Assembly: GCF_008801925.2 (NCBI RefSeq)
Contig: NZ_CP062803.1
Location: 3,348,001 to 3,412,000 of the forward strand
Direction: 5' to 3'
Length of the DNA: 64,000 bases
Origin: Cupriavidus basilensis
Lineage (GTDB): Bacteria; Pseudomonadota; Gammaproteobacteria; Burkholderiales; Burkholderiaceae
In this document: positions 54,615 to 63,806 of the stretch, piece after piece
Layout: every line of letters begins with the position of its first letter
Numbering within the stretch: the stretch's first letter is position 1
Translations under genes and position numbers: made by a program
Notes under the pieces: generated by a model
The model's database searches: none
What the model saw: only the letters and a program-made list of their open reading frames with translations
Told to the model about the DNA's origin: nothing

Positions 54615-55268
54615 ATGGACCTCGAGAAAGCCCGATTCAATATGATCGAACAGCAAATCCGCCCCTGGGATGTGCTGGATCAGGAAATCCTGGACCTGCT
54701 GGCAGTGGTCAAGCGGGAACAGTTCGTGCCGCAGGCCTACGCCGCGCTGGCCTTCGTCGACATGGAAATCCCGCTGCCGGGCGGCCAGAACATGCTGGCC
54801 CCGCGCGTGGAAGCCCGCATCCTGCAGGACCTGGCCGTGCGCAAGCATGAACAAGTGCTGGAAATCGGCGCCGGCTCCGGCTACATGGCTGCCCTGCTTG
54901 CCCACCGCGCGCGCCACGTGCTGACCGTGGACATCTTGCCGGAACTGGCCGATCTGGCCCGCAAGAACCTGGCCGACGCCGGCGTGACCAATGTCGACGT
55001 GGCCCAAGGCAATGCCGCCACCGGCTGGGCTGCGAGCGCCCCCTACGACGTGATCTGCATTTCCGGCGCGTTGCCCTCGGTGCCCGCCTCCATCCTGTCG
55101 CAAGTCAAGGTCGGCGGGCGCATCGCGGCCTTCGTCGGCGCGCTGCCGGCCATGGAAGCGCAGATCATCACGCGCGTGAGCGAGAACGAGTACAAGACTG
55201 TCAACCTGTTCGAGACCGCCGTCACGCCGCTGATGGGCGCCGAGCAGCCGTCGCGCTTCCATTTCTGA
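54615..55268 (+). CDS. Protein-L-isoaspartate O-methyltransferase family protein
   Basis: The 217-residue protein is in the PCMT fold with MIEQQIRPWDVLD at the start, the SAM site VLEIGAGSGYMAALLA and VTVD-type second motif. True Pcm repairs isoaspartyl residues, but this group, always next to rhodanese and tolC genes in Burkholderiales, has a divergent C-terminus, so the substrate may differ. AAGGAATG precedes the ATG. The rhodanese gene starts 14 bp after its stop. Confidence 0.85.
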   Translation: MDLEKARFNMIEQQIRPWDVLDQEILDLLAVVKREQFVPQAYAALAFVDMEIPLPGGQNMLAPRVEARILQDLAVRKHEQVLEIGAGSGYMAALLAHRARHVLTVDILPELADLARKNLADAGVTNVDVAQGNAATGWAASAPYDVICISGALPSVPASILSQVKVGGRIAAFVGALPAMEAQIITRVSENEYKTVNLFETAVTPLMGAEQPSRFHF

Positions 55269-55282
55269 GCGGGAAACAAGAC

Positions 55283-55606
55283 ATGCAGGTAATCAACGCA
55301 CCCGAACTGGTGCAATGGCTGGCGGATGCCAGCCGGCCGCAGCCGGTGCTGCTCGACGTACGCGAAGGCTGGGAGGTGCAGACCTGCGCCATGCCCGGCA
55401 TCACGCATATCCCGATGGGCCAGATCCCGGCACGTGCCGGCGAGCTTGACGAAGACGCAGACATCGTCTGCATCTGCCATCACGGCGCGCGCAGCATGCA
55501 GGTGGCAAGCTTCCTCGAGCGGCAAGGCTTTGCCAAGGTCTACAACCTGACCGGTGGCGTGCACGCCTGGGCCGAGCAGGTCGACCCGGCCATGCCGAAG
55601 TACTGA
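55283..55606 (+). CDS. Rhodanese-like domain protein
   Basis: The 107-residue single-domain sulfurtransferase has the LLDVREGWEVQTCAMPGITHIPMG region and the active-site loop ICHHGARS with catalytic Cys65. It is cytoplasmic and similar in size to GlpE. It may transfer sulfane sulfur to thiols, but the acceptor is not known. It is in the same strand block as the PCMT and TolC genes. Confidence 0.9.
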   Translation: MQVINAPELVQWLADASRPQPVLLDVREGWEVQTCAMPGITHIPMGQIPARAGELDEDADIVCICHHGARSMQVASFLERQGFAKVYNLTGGVHAWAEQVDPAMPKY

Positions 55607-55729
55607 GCACAGCAAGAGCACAGCAAGCATCACCCCCAGGGCGCCGGCCTCCCGCGGCGCCAATTCCCTTGAACGCTGATCGTTAGAAACGTTAGCCGCG
55701 CGCCCGATGCCCGGCAGACTGGAGATGTC

Positions 55730-57220
55730 ATGAGGTTTGCGCTTTTCCCTGCGCGGGGCGTGCCCAAGACGCGCCTGGCACTGACGGGTTCCCTGCTTGC
55801 GCTACTGCATCTGCCAGCCGCGCATGGCGCTGACCTGCTCCAGGTCTACCGCGATGCACAGGCCAACGACGCGCAGTTCGCCAGCGCGCGCGCGCAGCTG
55901 GTGGCCAGCCTGGAAAAGCTGCCACAGGGACGCTCCGGCCTGCTGCCGCAGGTCAGCGGCACGCTAAACGCCTCGCGCACCAATGTGGACCAGACCGTGC
56001 CCTTGGTGTCGGACCGCTTCATCAACAACAATAACTGGTCGCTGCAACTGATACAGCCGCTGTTTCGCTGGGATCGCTGGGAAACCTACAAGCAGGGCGA
56101 ACTCGCCGCGCTGGCTGGCGAGGTGACCTTCAGCCAGGCGCAGCTCGACCTGATTACCCGCACTTCGCAGGCCTACTTCGACGTGCTGGCCGCGCAGGAC
56201 AACCTCTACCTGGCCGGCGCGCAGAAAAAAGCCATCGGCGAGCAACTGGCACAGGCCAAGCGCAACTTCGAGGTCGGCACTGCCACCATCACCGATGCCA
56301 ACGACGCGCAGGCCCGCTACGACCTCGCCACCTCGACCGAGATCGCGGCGCAGAGCGACCTCGAAATCCGGCGCGCCAACCTGCAGCAGATCACCAGCAA
56401 GCCGGTCGACGAACTGCTCGGATTGCGCAGCGCCGCCACGCTGCCCGGTCCGCAGCCGCCCGATGTGAACACCTGGGCCAGCCAGGCCGAAAACACCAAT
56501 CCACAGGTGGGCCTGGCGCGCTATAACCTCGACTCTGCCCAGCGCGAGTACAACAAGGCGCGTTCCGGCCACCTGCCCTCGGTCGACCTGGTCGCGTCGT
56601 ACGGCTTCGTCAACTCCACCGGCAACGCCGCGCAGCAGGTCAACATCTCCAGCCGCTACAACAGCGCCCAGATCGGCGTGCAGCTGAGCGTGCCGATCTA
56701 CACCGGTGGCCAGATCCAGTCGCGCGTGCGTGAAACCGCCGCGCTGGCCGACAAGGCCGCCAGTGACCTTGAGTTTGCCCGCCGCACCGCCGCCCAGAGC
56801 GCGCGCCAAACCTACTCGGGCGTGTCCAACGGACTCGCCCAGGTCAAGGCCCTGGAAGCCGCCGAGCATTCCGCGCAGAGCGCCGTAGAATCCAACCAGC
56901 TCGGCTACGAAGTCGGCGTGCGCATCAACATCGACGTGCTGAACGCCGAAGCGCAGTTGTTCTCCACCCGCCGCGACCTGGCCAAGGCGCGCTACGACAC
57001 CATCATGAACGGGCTGCGCCTGAAGGCCGCTACCGGCGCGTTGACCGAGGACGATGTGGTGCAGATCAACACCCTGCTGACCTCAACCCCGGGATCGATG
57101 TACAAACTGCCGGAGAAGGTCAAGCTTGGCACGGCATCGCCGGCAGGCACGCCGCCGGCAAAGCGCCCCGCCACACGCAGCAAGGAAGCGATTGCGGCAG
57201 CGCCCGCGCCGCGCAGCTGA
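55730..57220 (+). CDS. tolC: TolC family outer-membrane channel protein
   Basis: The 496-residue protein has a signal peptide (about residues 1-33, ending HGA), then two OEP repeats with long helices (LLQVYRDAQANDAQF, the typical TolC start, and QLDLITRTSQAYFDVLAAQDNLYL). The C-terminal 40 residues are Pro/Ala/Lys-rich. It forms a trimeric exit duct for type I secretion and RND pumps; it could be the channel for the RND pump upstream. GGAG lies before the ATG. Confidence 0.92.
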   Translation: MRFALFPARGVPKTRLALTGSLLALLHLPAAHGADLLQVYRDAQANDAQFASARAQLVASLEKLPQGRSGLLPQVSGTLNASRTNVDQTVPLVSDRFINNNNWSLQLIQPLFRWDRWETYKQGELAALAGEVTFSQAQLDLITRTSQAYFDVLAAQDNLYLAGAQKKAIGEQLAQAKRNFEVGTATITDANDAQARYDLATSTEIAAQSDLEIRRANLQQITSKPVDELLGLRSAATLPGPQPPDVNTWASQAENTNPQVGLARYNLDSAQREYNKARSGHLPSVDLVASYGFVNSTGNAAQQVNISSRYNSAQIGVQLSVPIYTGGQIQSRVRETAALADKAASDLEFARRTAAQSARQTYSGVSNGLAQVKALEAAEHSAQSAVESNQLGYEVGVRINIDVLNAEAQLFSTRRDLAKARYDTIMNGLRLKAATGALTEDDVVQINTLLTSTPGSMYKLPEKVKLGTASPAGTPPAKRPATRSKEAIAAAPAPRS

Positions 57221-57273
57221 ATGTGAATGCCGGGCGCCTGCCAGCAATCGGCAATCGGCATCCGCTCAAGACA

Positions 57274-57304
57274 AAAACGCCGCGGCTTTGAACCGCGGCG
57301 TTTT
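57274..57304. terminator. Bidirectional terminator between tolC and the META-domain gene
   Basis: A 12-bp stem (AAAACGCCGCGG, 57274-57285, with 57293-57304) closes a 7-nt loop. A- and T-tracts on the two sides allow termination on both strands. Confidence 0.9.
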
Positions 57305-57324
57305 GCTTGCTGGCGCAGCGTTGC

Positions 57325-58161
57325 TCAGTTCGCCCGGGTGCGAGACTCCACGTTCAACAACTGCCAGCGAATCGCGGACGCATCCATCGGCGGGTTCTCC
57401 ACCCGCGTCTCGCGCACCCGCAAGGTGTACGCCACGCCCGGCTCGAAATCCAGCCCCTCGATCGGCCCATACCAAAGCGTCCACGGCGCGCCCGGGTTCT
57501 CGCGCACGCGATAGCAGGTCTGCCGGCCCACGCCTGAGCACTCCACCCGCTGCGAATCCACATACACCGTCTTCTCCACACCGCCGGCGGCCGCCTGCGC
57601 ATCCATCTTCGCGCCGCGCCGGCCCACGCCCTCACGCTCGACGAACTGCAGCAGATCCCCGTCAGCGGTCTTCCAGATGATCTGGCGGCCCGTTGAACCG
57701 GCCGACGGCTGCGTGCCCACGGTGGTGAAGGGCAACTGCATTGCCTTGAGCAGCGCGCTCTCCAGCTCCCCGCCCGGTGCAATGCAAGCCATCCGGGTTC
57801 CCGCCAGCCTGTCGAAACGCATGCCTGTTGCCGTCTTGCCATAGCCACCGGTAAAGCGATTGCAGCCGCTGTACCCGCTCACCGTGCCCTGCGCGGAATC
57901 GATCCCGCTATTGAACTCAAAGATGATCGGCTGGCCATTGTCGCCGTGCGGAATGGATTTCAGCGTGCCATCGGCCTGCTGCCAGCGCACCAGCTCCCAG
58001 CGGCTAGGGCCGCCGGTCTGTGCCTGGTTCAGGCTGGTGCCGGCACCCGGCGAATCCGGTGCGGGCGACGTGGCACAGGCACCCAGGGCTGCGGCCAGCA
58101 GTACGACTGCGGCGGCACGCGCGGTGAGCGCGGCGGGTGAAAGACGGCATATGTTCTGCAT
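57325..58161 (-). CDS. META and DUF4377 domain lipoprotein
   Basis: The 278-residue protein has a signal peptide and lipobox LGAC, then an HslJ-like META domain (about residues 50-160; GYSGCNRFTGGYG and ACIAPGGELESALLKAM) and a DUF4377-like domain (about 195-275; TVYVDSQRVECSGVGRQTCYRVRE and PIEGLDFEPGVAYTLRV). Such proteins are linked to heat-shock and envelope stress, but the molecular role is unknown. It lies alone between tolC and waaA, on the minus strand. Confidence 0.85.
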   Translation of the reverse strand: MQNICRLSPAALTARAAAVVLLAAALGACATSPAPDSPGAGTSLNQAQTGGPSRWELVRWQQADGTLKSIPHGDNGQPIIFEFNSGIDSAQGTVSGYSGCNRFTGGYGKTATGMRFDRLAGTRMACIAPGGELESALLKAMQLPFTTVGTQPSAGSTGRQIIWKTADGDLLQFVEREGVGRRGAKMDAQAAAGGVEKTVYVDSQRVECSGVGRQTCYRVRENPGAPWTLWYGPIEGLDFEPGVAYTLRVRETRVENPPMDASAIRWQLLNVESRTRAN

Positions 58162-58359
58162 CTGGAAGCTCCTGGTAGGGGGCGCGCGGCTTGATCGGCC
58201 CGCGCCGCTCGGCGGCAGCTCGCAGGCCCGCTTGGGGCCGCGAGTCTGGCCCTGACGCGAGATAGTTTAGCAACCGTCTGGAGACCAGGGACATCGGGCG
58301 GCGGCCTACAAGTTCCCCATGCGGCAGCGAAAAGCGGCGGCACTGCCATGCAGAACCGC

Positions 58360-59673
58360 CTAGTTCGCGTGGCCGAGCACCTGTCCCAGCGCCGCCATCG
58401 TGCGCGCCGTGGCACCCCGGTGCAGCACCGCGAACTCACGCGCATTGCCGCGCATGGCTTCGAGCCCCGGCGCATCGCCCAATATGGTCGCCGCCGCGCG
58501 CATCAGCGCATCGGCATCCGCCACGCGCTGGCAGGCGCCGGCGGCGATGGCATCTTCCGTGGCCTGCGCAAAGTTGAAGGTATGCGGCCCGATCAGCACG
58601 GGCGTGCCAGCGGCGCAGGACTCGATCAGGTTCTGCCCGCCCAGCGGCAGCAGGCTGCCGCCGATAAAGGCGATATCCGAGGCGGCGAAGTACATCGCCA
58701 TCTCGCCCATGGAGTCCCCCAGCAGCACGTCCGCCGTGACCGGCTCTGGCAGCCCCGCTTGCTCCCACGCAGCGGAGTCGCCAAGCGTGCTGCGGCGCTG
58801 CAGCGTGAAGCCGGCACGCATGACCAGCGCCGCCACTTCATCGAAGCGCTGCGGATGGCGCGGCACCAGCAGCAAAGCCGGGCGCGGCACATCTGCGCCA
58901 AGCGCCTGCCAACGCGCAAACGCTTCCAGCAGCAGCGCTTCCTCGCCGTCACGCGTGCTGGTGGCGGCGAACACGGCGCGCGAGCCAAACCCCTGGCGCA
59001 GCACGCGGCCGCGCCGCAGGCCCGCCTCGGGCAGTTGCATATCGAATTTGAGGTTGCCGGTCACCTGCACCGACGGCAGCCCGAGTGCGCGGAAGCGTTC
59101 AGCGTCGCCCTGGGTCTGCGCCAGCACCGCGGTGAAGTCGCGATACATCGCGGTGGCGGCGCGGCCAAAGCGCGCGGTGCGGCGGAAGCTGCGAGGCGAC
59201 AGCCGGGCATTGACCAGCAGCAACGGCACGCCGGCCACGCGGGCACCGCGCACAAGGTTGGGCCATACCTCGGTTTCCATCAGCATGCCGGCATCCGGAC
59301 GGAAGTAGCGCAGGAAGCGTCGCACCAGCCACGACAGGTCGTACGGCAGATAGCACTGCAGCACGCGCGGCTCGCCGCCGTACAACTGGGCGCCGGTTTG
59401 CCGCCCGGTGGGCGTCATATGCGTGAGCAGGAGGCGATGGGTCGGATATTGCGCCAGCAGCGCGTCGATCAGTGGCTGGGCGGCCCGGGTTTCGCCAACC
59501 GACACCGCATGGACCCACAACCACGGGCCCGCCGACGGCAGCCCCCCATAGGCCCCAAGGCGCTCACCCACGTGCTGCACGTAGCCGGGTTCCTTACGGG
59601 CACGCCACACCAGGCGCAGCAGCGCGACCGGCAGCGCCAGCAGCCATAGCAGGTTATACAGAACGCGCAGCAT
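58360..59673 (-). CDS. waaA: 3-deoxy-D-manno-octulosonic acid (Kdo) transferase WaaA
   Basis: The 437-residue enzyme adds Kdo to lipid A at the inner membrane. It has an N-terminal membrane anchor, the GERLG motif, WVHAVSVGET, the MLMETEVWPNLV segment and the C-terminal GGSLLPLGGQNLIES nucleotide-binding loop of GT30. The waaC stop and this start overlap by 1 bp (TGATG), so the genes are coupled. Confidence 0.95.
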   Translation of the reverse strand: MLRVLYNLLWLLALPVALLRLVWRARKEPGYVQHVGERLGAYGGLPSAGPWLWVHAVSVGETRAAQPLIDALLAQYPTHRLLLTHMTPTGRQTGAQLYGGEPRVLQCYLPYDLSWLVRRFLRYFRPDAGMLMETEVWPNLVRGARVAGVPLLLVNARLSPRSFRRTARFGRAATAMYRDFTAVLAQTQGDAERFRALGLPSVQVTGNLKFDMQLPEAGLRRGRVLRQGFGSRAVFAATSTRDGEEALLLEAFARWQALGADVPRPALLLVPRHPQRFDEVAALVMRAGFTLQRRSTLGDSAAWEQAGLPEPVTADVLLGDSMGEMAMYFAASDIAFIGGSLLPLGGQNLIESCAAGTPVLIGPHTFNFAQATEDAIAAGACQRVADADALMRAAATILGDAPGLEAMRGNAREFAVLHRGATARTMAALGQVLGHAN

Positions 59674-60740
59674 CAGTTCCCCTGCCCACGCACGCGCCGG
59701 GCGGCCGCGTAGACTTCATCGACGGACGGCACGATGCCATCGTCGCCCACATTGGCGATCTGGCCCGACCAGTAGCCTTCCGTTTTCCAGCGCCACGTCG
59801 CGGTGTAGATCTCGACCGTGGGCCGGCACAGCGCCGCGGCGATATGGACCAACCCCGTATCGACGCCGATCACCACTTCGGCGCGATTGATCAGGCCAAA
59901 CCCCTGCATGACCGTAAAGCGCGGCAGCACCTGCGCCTGCGGCACGCCGGCAGCGATCTCCTGCGCCGCGCTCCGTTCCGCATCGTTGCCCCAGGGCAGC
60001 AACATGGTCAGGCCCTCGTGCGCCAGCCGGCGGCCGAGGTCGTGCCAGCTCGCCAGCGGCCATTTCTTCTTCGCGCCGGCGGTAGCGTGAAAGCACACTG
60101 CGTAGCGCGTTGGCAGGCCGGCCCATAGCGCATCGTCGACATGCAGCGTGCGCGCGCCGCGGCCGAAGAATTGGGGCGGTTCCGGCGGCGTGCCACCCGT
60201 CAGCGCCGCGCCCAGCAGGCGGGAGCGGCGCACCGAATGCGTCTGGCGGGGTACGGTCACGGGTTCGGTATAGAACAGCCGTGCGGCCGGCTCGTAGCCG
60301 GAGCCTTGCGTGGCATTGGCCAGCCCGATCACGGGCGCGCCCTGGCGGCGGTTGGCCACGCGTGCCACCACGGCAGTCTTGAGCAGGCCCTGCGTCTCGA
60401 TCACGGCGTCGTAAGCGTCCTCTCGCAAGGCGCGCTTGAACGCACCGATCTCCCGCCAGGTAGCGGCCTGGTAGAAACGCTTGCGCCAGCGCCGCAGCGC
60501 GAATGGAATCACCCGCCGCACTTCGGGCAGCAAGCGCACGAGATCGACATAGCCCTCCTCGACCACCCAGTCGATCTCGCAATCCGGCCAGCGCGCGCGC
60601 AAGTCGTGCACCAGCGGCATGTTATGCACCACGTCGCCTAGCGACGAGACCTTGACCACCAGGATGCGCGGCCGCGCGGGCAGCGCATGCGGGGTCAAGG
60701 ATTTGCCCGTTGTTCCCGTCAGGGGCTCAGTCAACGGCAT
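59673..60740 (-). CDS. waaC: Lipopolysaccharide heptosyltransferase I WaaC
   Basis: The 355-residue GT9 enzyme adds the first L,D-heptose to Kdo. ILVVKVSSLGDVVHNMPLV near residue 26 is the family N-terminus; FHATAGAKKKWP and GVDTGLVHIAAALCRPTV form the ADP-heptose site. The first 25 residues are an extension. It is 4 bp after the phosphomannomutase gene on the same strand. Confidence 0.95.
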   Translation of the reverse strand: MPLTEPLTGTTGKSLTPHALPARPRILVVKVSSLGDVVHNMPLVHDLRARWPDCEIDWVVEEGYVDLVRLLPEVRRVIPFALRRWRKRFYQAATWREIGAFKRALREDAYDAVIETQGLLKTAVVARVANRRQGAPVIGLANATQGSGYEPAARLFYTEPVTVPRQTHSVRRSRLLGAALTGGTPPEPPQFFGRGARTLHVDDALWAGLPTRYAVCFHATAGAKKKWPLASWHDLGRRLAHEGLTMLLPWGNDAERSAAQEIAAGVPQAQVLPRFTVMQGFGLINRAEVVIGVDTGLVHIAAALCRPTVEIYTATWRWKTEGYWSGQIANVGDDGIVPSVDEVYAAARRVRGQGN

Positions 60741-60744
60741 CCGC

Positions 60745-62130
60745 TCAGAACGGGAGTTGCGCGTCCGGCTTTTCCGCCAGGATCACACGTTTGAATTCGG
60801 CCTGGATACGCGCCAGCGCGGCGTCATTGTCGGCCTCGAAACGCATCACCACCACGGGCGTGGTGTTGGACGGACGCGCCAGGCCAAAGCCGTCGGGGTA
60901 CTCCACGCGCACGCCATCGATGGTGATGACTTCACGCGCGCCGTCGAACTTTGCATTGGCGCGGATCTTGTCGAGCAGCGTGAAAGCTTCGCCTTCCGCG
61001 CATTTGAGCTGCAGCTCTGGCGTGCAGTTGGAGTTAGGCAAGGCATTGAGCACCGCACTCGGGTCGGCCTGCTTGGACAGGATCTCCAGCAGGCGCGCGC
61101 CGGTATACAGGCCGTCGTCGAAACCGTACCAGCGATCCTTGAAGAACACGTGGCCGCTCATCTCGCCGGCCAGGGGCGCGCCAGTCTCCTTGAGCTTGGC
61201 CTTGACCAGCGAATGGCCCGTCTTCCACATCAGCGGCTCGCCGCCGTGCGCGCGGATCCAGGGGGCCAGCTTGCCGGTGCACTTCACGTCGTAGATGATC
61301 TGCTGGCCGGGATTGCGCGACAGGATCTCCGCGGCGAACAGCATCAGCTGGCGATCGGGGAAGATCACCTGGCCGTCCTTGGTCACCACGCCCAGGCGAT
61401 CGCCATCGCCGTCAAAGGCCAGGCCGAGCTCGCAATCCGTGTCGCGCAGGCACTGCATCAGGTCCTGCAGGTTCTCCACATGGGCCGGATCGGGATGGTG
61501 GTTGGGGAAATTGCCATCCACCTCGCAAAACAGCTCCGTCACCTCGCAGCCCAGCGCGCGGAACAGGTCGCCCACGAAGGCACCCGCCACGCCGTTGCCG
61601 GCATCCAGCGCGATCTTCATCGGGCGCGCCAGCTTGATGTCGCCGACGATGCGGTCCAGGTACTGCTGGCGGACGTCGACCTGCTGGTAGCCACCCGCAC
61701 CGCTGGCGAACTTGCCGGCGTCGATGCGCTGGCGCAGCGACTGGATCTGCTCGCCGTAGATCGCCTTGCCGGCCAGCACCATCTTGAAGCCGTTGTAGTC
61801 AGGCGGATTGTGGCTGCCGGTCACCATGATGCCGGAAGTGGCGCGGCGCCCCGCCAGCTCGACATTGGTGCCAAAGTACACCATGGGCGTGGCCACCATG
61901 CCGAGGTCGATCACGTCCATGCCCGCGGCGCGCAGGCCCTCGACCAGTCCGCCCAGCAGGTCCGGCCCCGACAGGCGTCCGTCGCGCCCGACCACCACGG
62001 CGCGCTCGCCTTGCTCTGCGGCGGCCGTACCGAACGACAAGCCAATCGCGCGCGCCACATCACGCGTCAGGGTCTTGTCGACGATGCCACGGATATCGTA
62101 GGCCTTGAAAATGGAAGGATCAGCTTGCAT
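60745..62130 (-). CDS. Phosphomannomutase/phosphoglucomutase
   Basis: The 461-residue alpha-D-phosphohexomutase interconverts 1- and 6-phosphates of mannose and glucose for LPS and polysaccharide precursors. The phosphoserine is Ser106 in TGSHNPPDYNG, the metal loop is DGDGDRLG and the sugar loop is GEMSGH. It is the first gene of the transcript with waaC and waaA. AlgC/ManB-like; the sugar preference cannot be read from sequence. Confidence 0.93.
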   Translation of the reverse strand: MQADPSIFKAYDIRGIVDKTLTRDVARAIGLSFGTAAAEQGERAVVVGRDGRLSGPDLLGGLVEGLRAAGMDVIDLGMVATPMVYFGTNVELAGRRATSGIMVTGSHNPPDYNGFKMVLAGKAIYGEQIQSLRQRIDAGKFASGAGGYQQVDVRQQYLDRIVGDIKLARPMKIALDAGNGVAGAFVGDLFRALGCEVTELFCEVDGNFPNHHPDPAHVENLQDLMQCLRDTDCELGLAFDGDGDRLGVVTKDGQVIFPDRQLMLFAAEILSRNPGQQIIYDVKCTGKLAPWIRAHGGEPLMWKTGHSLVKAKLKETGAPLAGEMSGHVFFKDRWYGFDDGLYTGARLLEILSKQADPSAVLNALPNSNCTPELQLKCAEGEAFTLLDKIRANAKFDGAREVITIDGVRVEYPDGFGLARPSNTTPVVVMRFEADNDAALARIQAEFKRVILAEKPDAQLPF

Positions 62131-62489
62131 GGGTCATCCTGTGTGTAGGCGGTAAAGCATGGGGCATTGCCGGGAGCGTTGCGAGCGGCCTTGCCAAAGC
62201 CAATATTTTGCCGGATTGCGCTGAGTCCGGCAGTTTATAATCGCAAGGCTGTGCGGGAAATTCCGCATTTCAACCATCGCCTTCCGCCATCCGGCGCATT
62301 TGGCACGCTCCGAAAAAGTGATCAAAACAACTCTTTTATATCTAATGCCATTGCGAACGCCTTTCGCTCGCGCTTGTCCCCTGCGTCAGGACTCGCTCCC
62401 ATTGAGCGGTGGGACGTCCCTGGGGCCGGATTCCCGGAAAGGCCGGTCAATGCGGGTAGTACCGCACGCAGGCTAGTCCACCGATCACG
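62131..62489. other. Divergent intergenic region between the phosphohexomutase and the sugar transferase
   Basis: This 359-bp stretch holds no gene. It contains a perfect TATAAT on the plus strand (62236-62241) and a CCGGA/TCCGG inverted repeat just upstream (62211-62215 with 62226-62230). An AT-rich segment follows at 62320-62350. Confidence 0.7.
62216..62241 (+). promoter_or_regulatory. TATAAT-containing promoter before the polysaccharide cluster
   Basis: A perfect TATAAT lies at 62236-62241. The best -35 candidate TTGCGC (62216-62221) is only 14 bp away, so the promoter is non-canonical or needs an activator, perhaps binding the inverted repeat that overlaps it. Confidence 0.4.
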
Positions 62490-63806
62490 ATGACGAAAAT
62501 CGATAGCGTCCCCCCCCCTCCTCTTGGCCTGCGCGCCCAGGGTTCAGAAACGACGCGGCGAGCAAGCCGGATGCTGGCATGGGCGCTCCTTGGCCTGCTC
62601 CTGTTCGCCTTGAACGCCGCATTGGCCGAGACCGCGCATCATGCCGGCTTTGTCACCAGCCTATTTACGCGCACACTCCTGTGGTCAGCCTTGCCCTACC
62701 TGGTGGCCTTTGTGTTGCTACACCGATCGCTGCATCTGCCATCGATGGAAGGCAACAGCCTGGTCGGCCTTGCCGCTACGCTCCCCTACGGGGCACTGCT
62801 GCTCAGCTTCGCGGCCTTCCATATCGAGTATTCGCGCGGTGCGCTTCTGATTGGCTACATCACTACCCTTGCCTGGATCTGGTTCGGATATCGCCGTTTT
62901 GTTGGCAACTACATTCCCGTGTTCGGCTACACCGATCCCGGTGTACTTAAGCAGCTCGAAGATATCCTCAACATGCCTGGTGCGGCGCCCGCCAGCCAGA
63001 CACGGTTCGAGCACATCAACTCGCTGCAGGAAGCCATCCGCTGCGATGGCCTGATGCTCGATCGCAGCGCCACAGCGGACCCCGAGCGCACCCGGGCACT
63101 GGCACAGCTCAAGCTCAGCCACGTGCGCATGTACTCGGTGGAGCGGGTCGGCGAGATGCTGACCGCACGCGTGGGCCTGGCGCATATCGATGAGAACTTC
63201 CTTGATGACTATGCCGAACATTACCTCTACGGCTTCATTAAGCGACTGATCGATATTGCCGGCGCCCTGTGCCTGGCGCCATTCGCACTGCCGCTCGGAC
63301 TGCTCGTGGCCATCGCTGTACGCGCTGAGTCCCCCGGCCCGGCGTTGTTTCGGCAGCCGCGCGTAGGCGTGTTCGGCAAGCAGTTCGTCATGCTCAAGTT
63401 CCGCAGCATGACCTGCGAAGACAACGCTCCCGCCCGCTTCGCGGCGAAACAGGACCCGCGCGTCACCCGTGTGGGCCGCATCATCCGCAAATACCGGTTC
63501 GACGAAATCCCGCAACTTTGGAATGTACTGACCGGGGACATGAGCCTGATCGGCCCCCGTCCGGAGCAAGTGCCGATGGTCGAGCAGTTCGCGCAGAGCA
63601 TTGCCTACTATCCATATCGCCATCTCGTACGACCAGGACTCTCTGGCTGGGCGCAGGTTCAGCAGGGCTATGCGGGATCGCATGAAGAGACCGTCACCAA
63701 ACTCAGCTACGATTTGTACTATGTCAAGCACTGCTCGTTTGCACTCGACTTCCTGATTGCGGTCAAAACCTTGCGGACTTTGATGACGGGATACGGTGCC
63801 CGCTAA
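62490..63806 (+). CDS. Polyprenyl-phosphate sugar-1-phosphate transferase (WcaJ/WbaP-like)
   Basis: The 438-residue membrane enzyme transfers a sugar-1-phosphate to undecaprenyl phosphate and starts polysaccharide repeat-unit assembly. Four N-terminal hydrophobic segments (about residues 28-135) precede a cytosolic region and the PF02397 catalytic domain: KRLIDIAGALCLAPFALPLG anchor, FVMLKFRSM, DEIPQLWNVLTGDMSLIGPRPE and VRPGLSGWAQV. The sugar is unknown. The downstream glycosyltransferase start overlaps its stop by 1 bp. Confidence 0.93.
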   Translation: MTKIDSVPPPPLGLRAQGSETTRRASRMLAWALLGLLLFALNAALAETAHHAGFVTSLFTRTLLWSALPYLVAFVLLHRSLHLPSMEGNSLVGLAATLPYGALLLSFAAFHIEYSRGALLIGYITTLAWIWFGYRRFVGNYIPVFGYTDPGVLKQLEDILNMPGAAPASQTRFEHINSLQEAIRCDGLMLDRSATADPERTRALAQLKLSHVRMYSVERVGEMLTARVGLAHIDENFLDDYAEHYLYGFIKRLIDIAGALCLAPFALPLGLLVAIAVRAESPGPALFRQPRVGVFGKQFVMLKFRSMTCEDNAPARFAAKQDPRVTRVGRIIRKYRFDEIPQLWNVLTGDMSLIGPRPEQVPMVEQFAQSIAYYPYRHLVRPGLSGWAQVQQGYAGSHEETVTKLSYDLYYVKHCSFALDFLIAVKTLRTLMTGYGAR

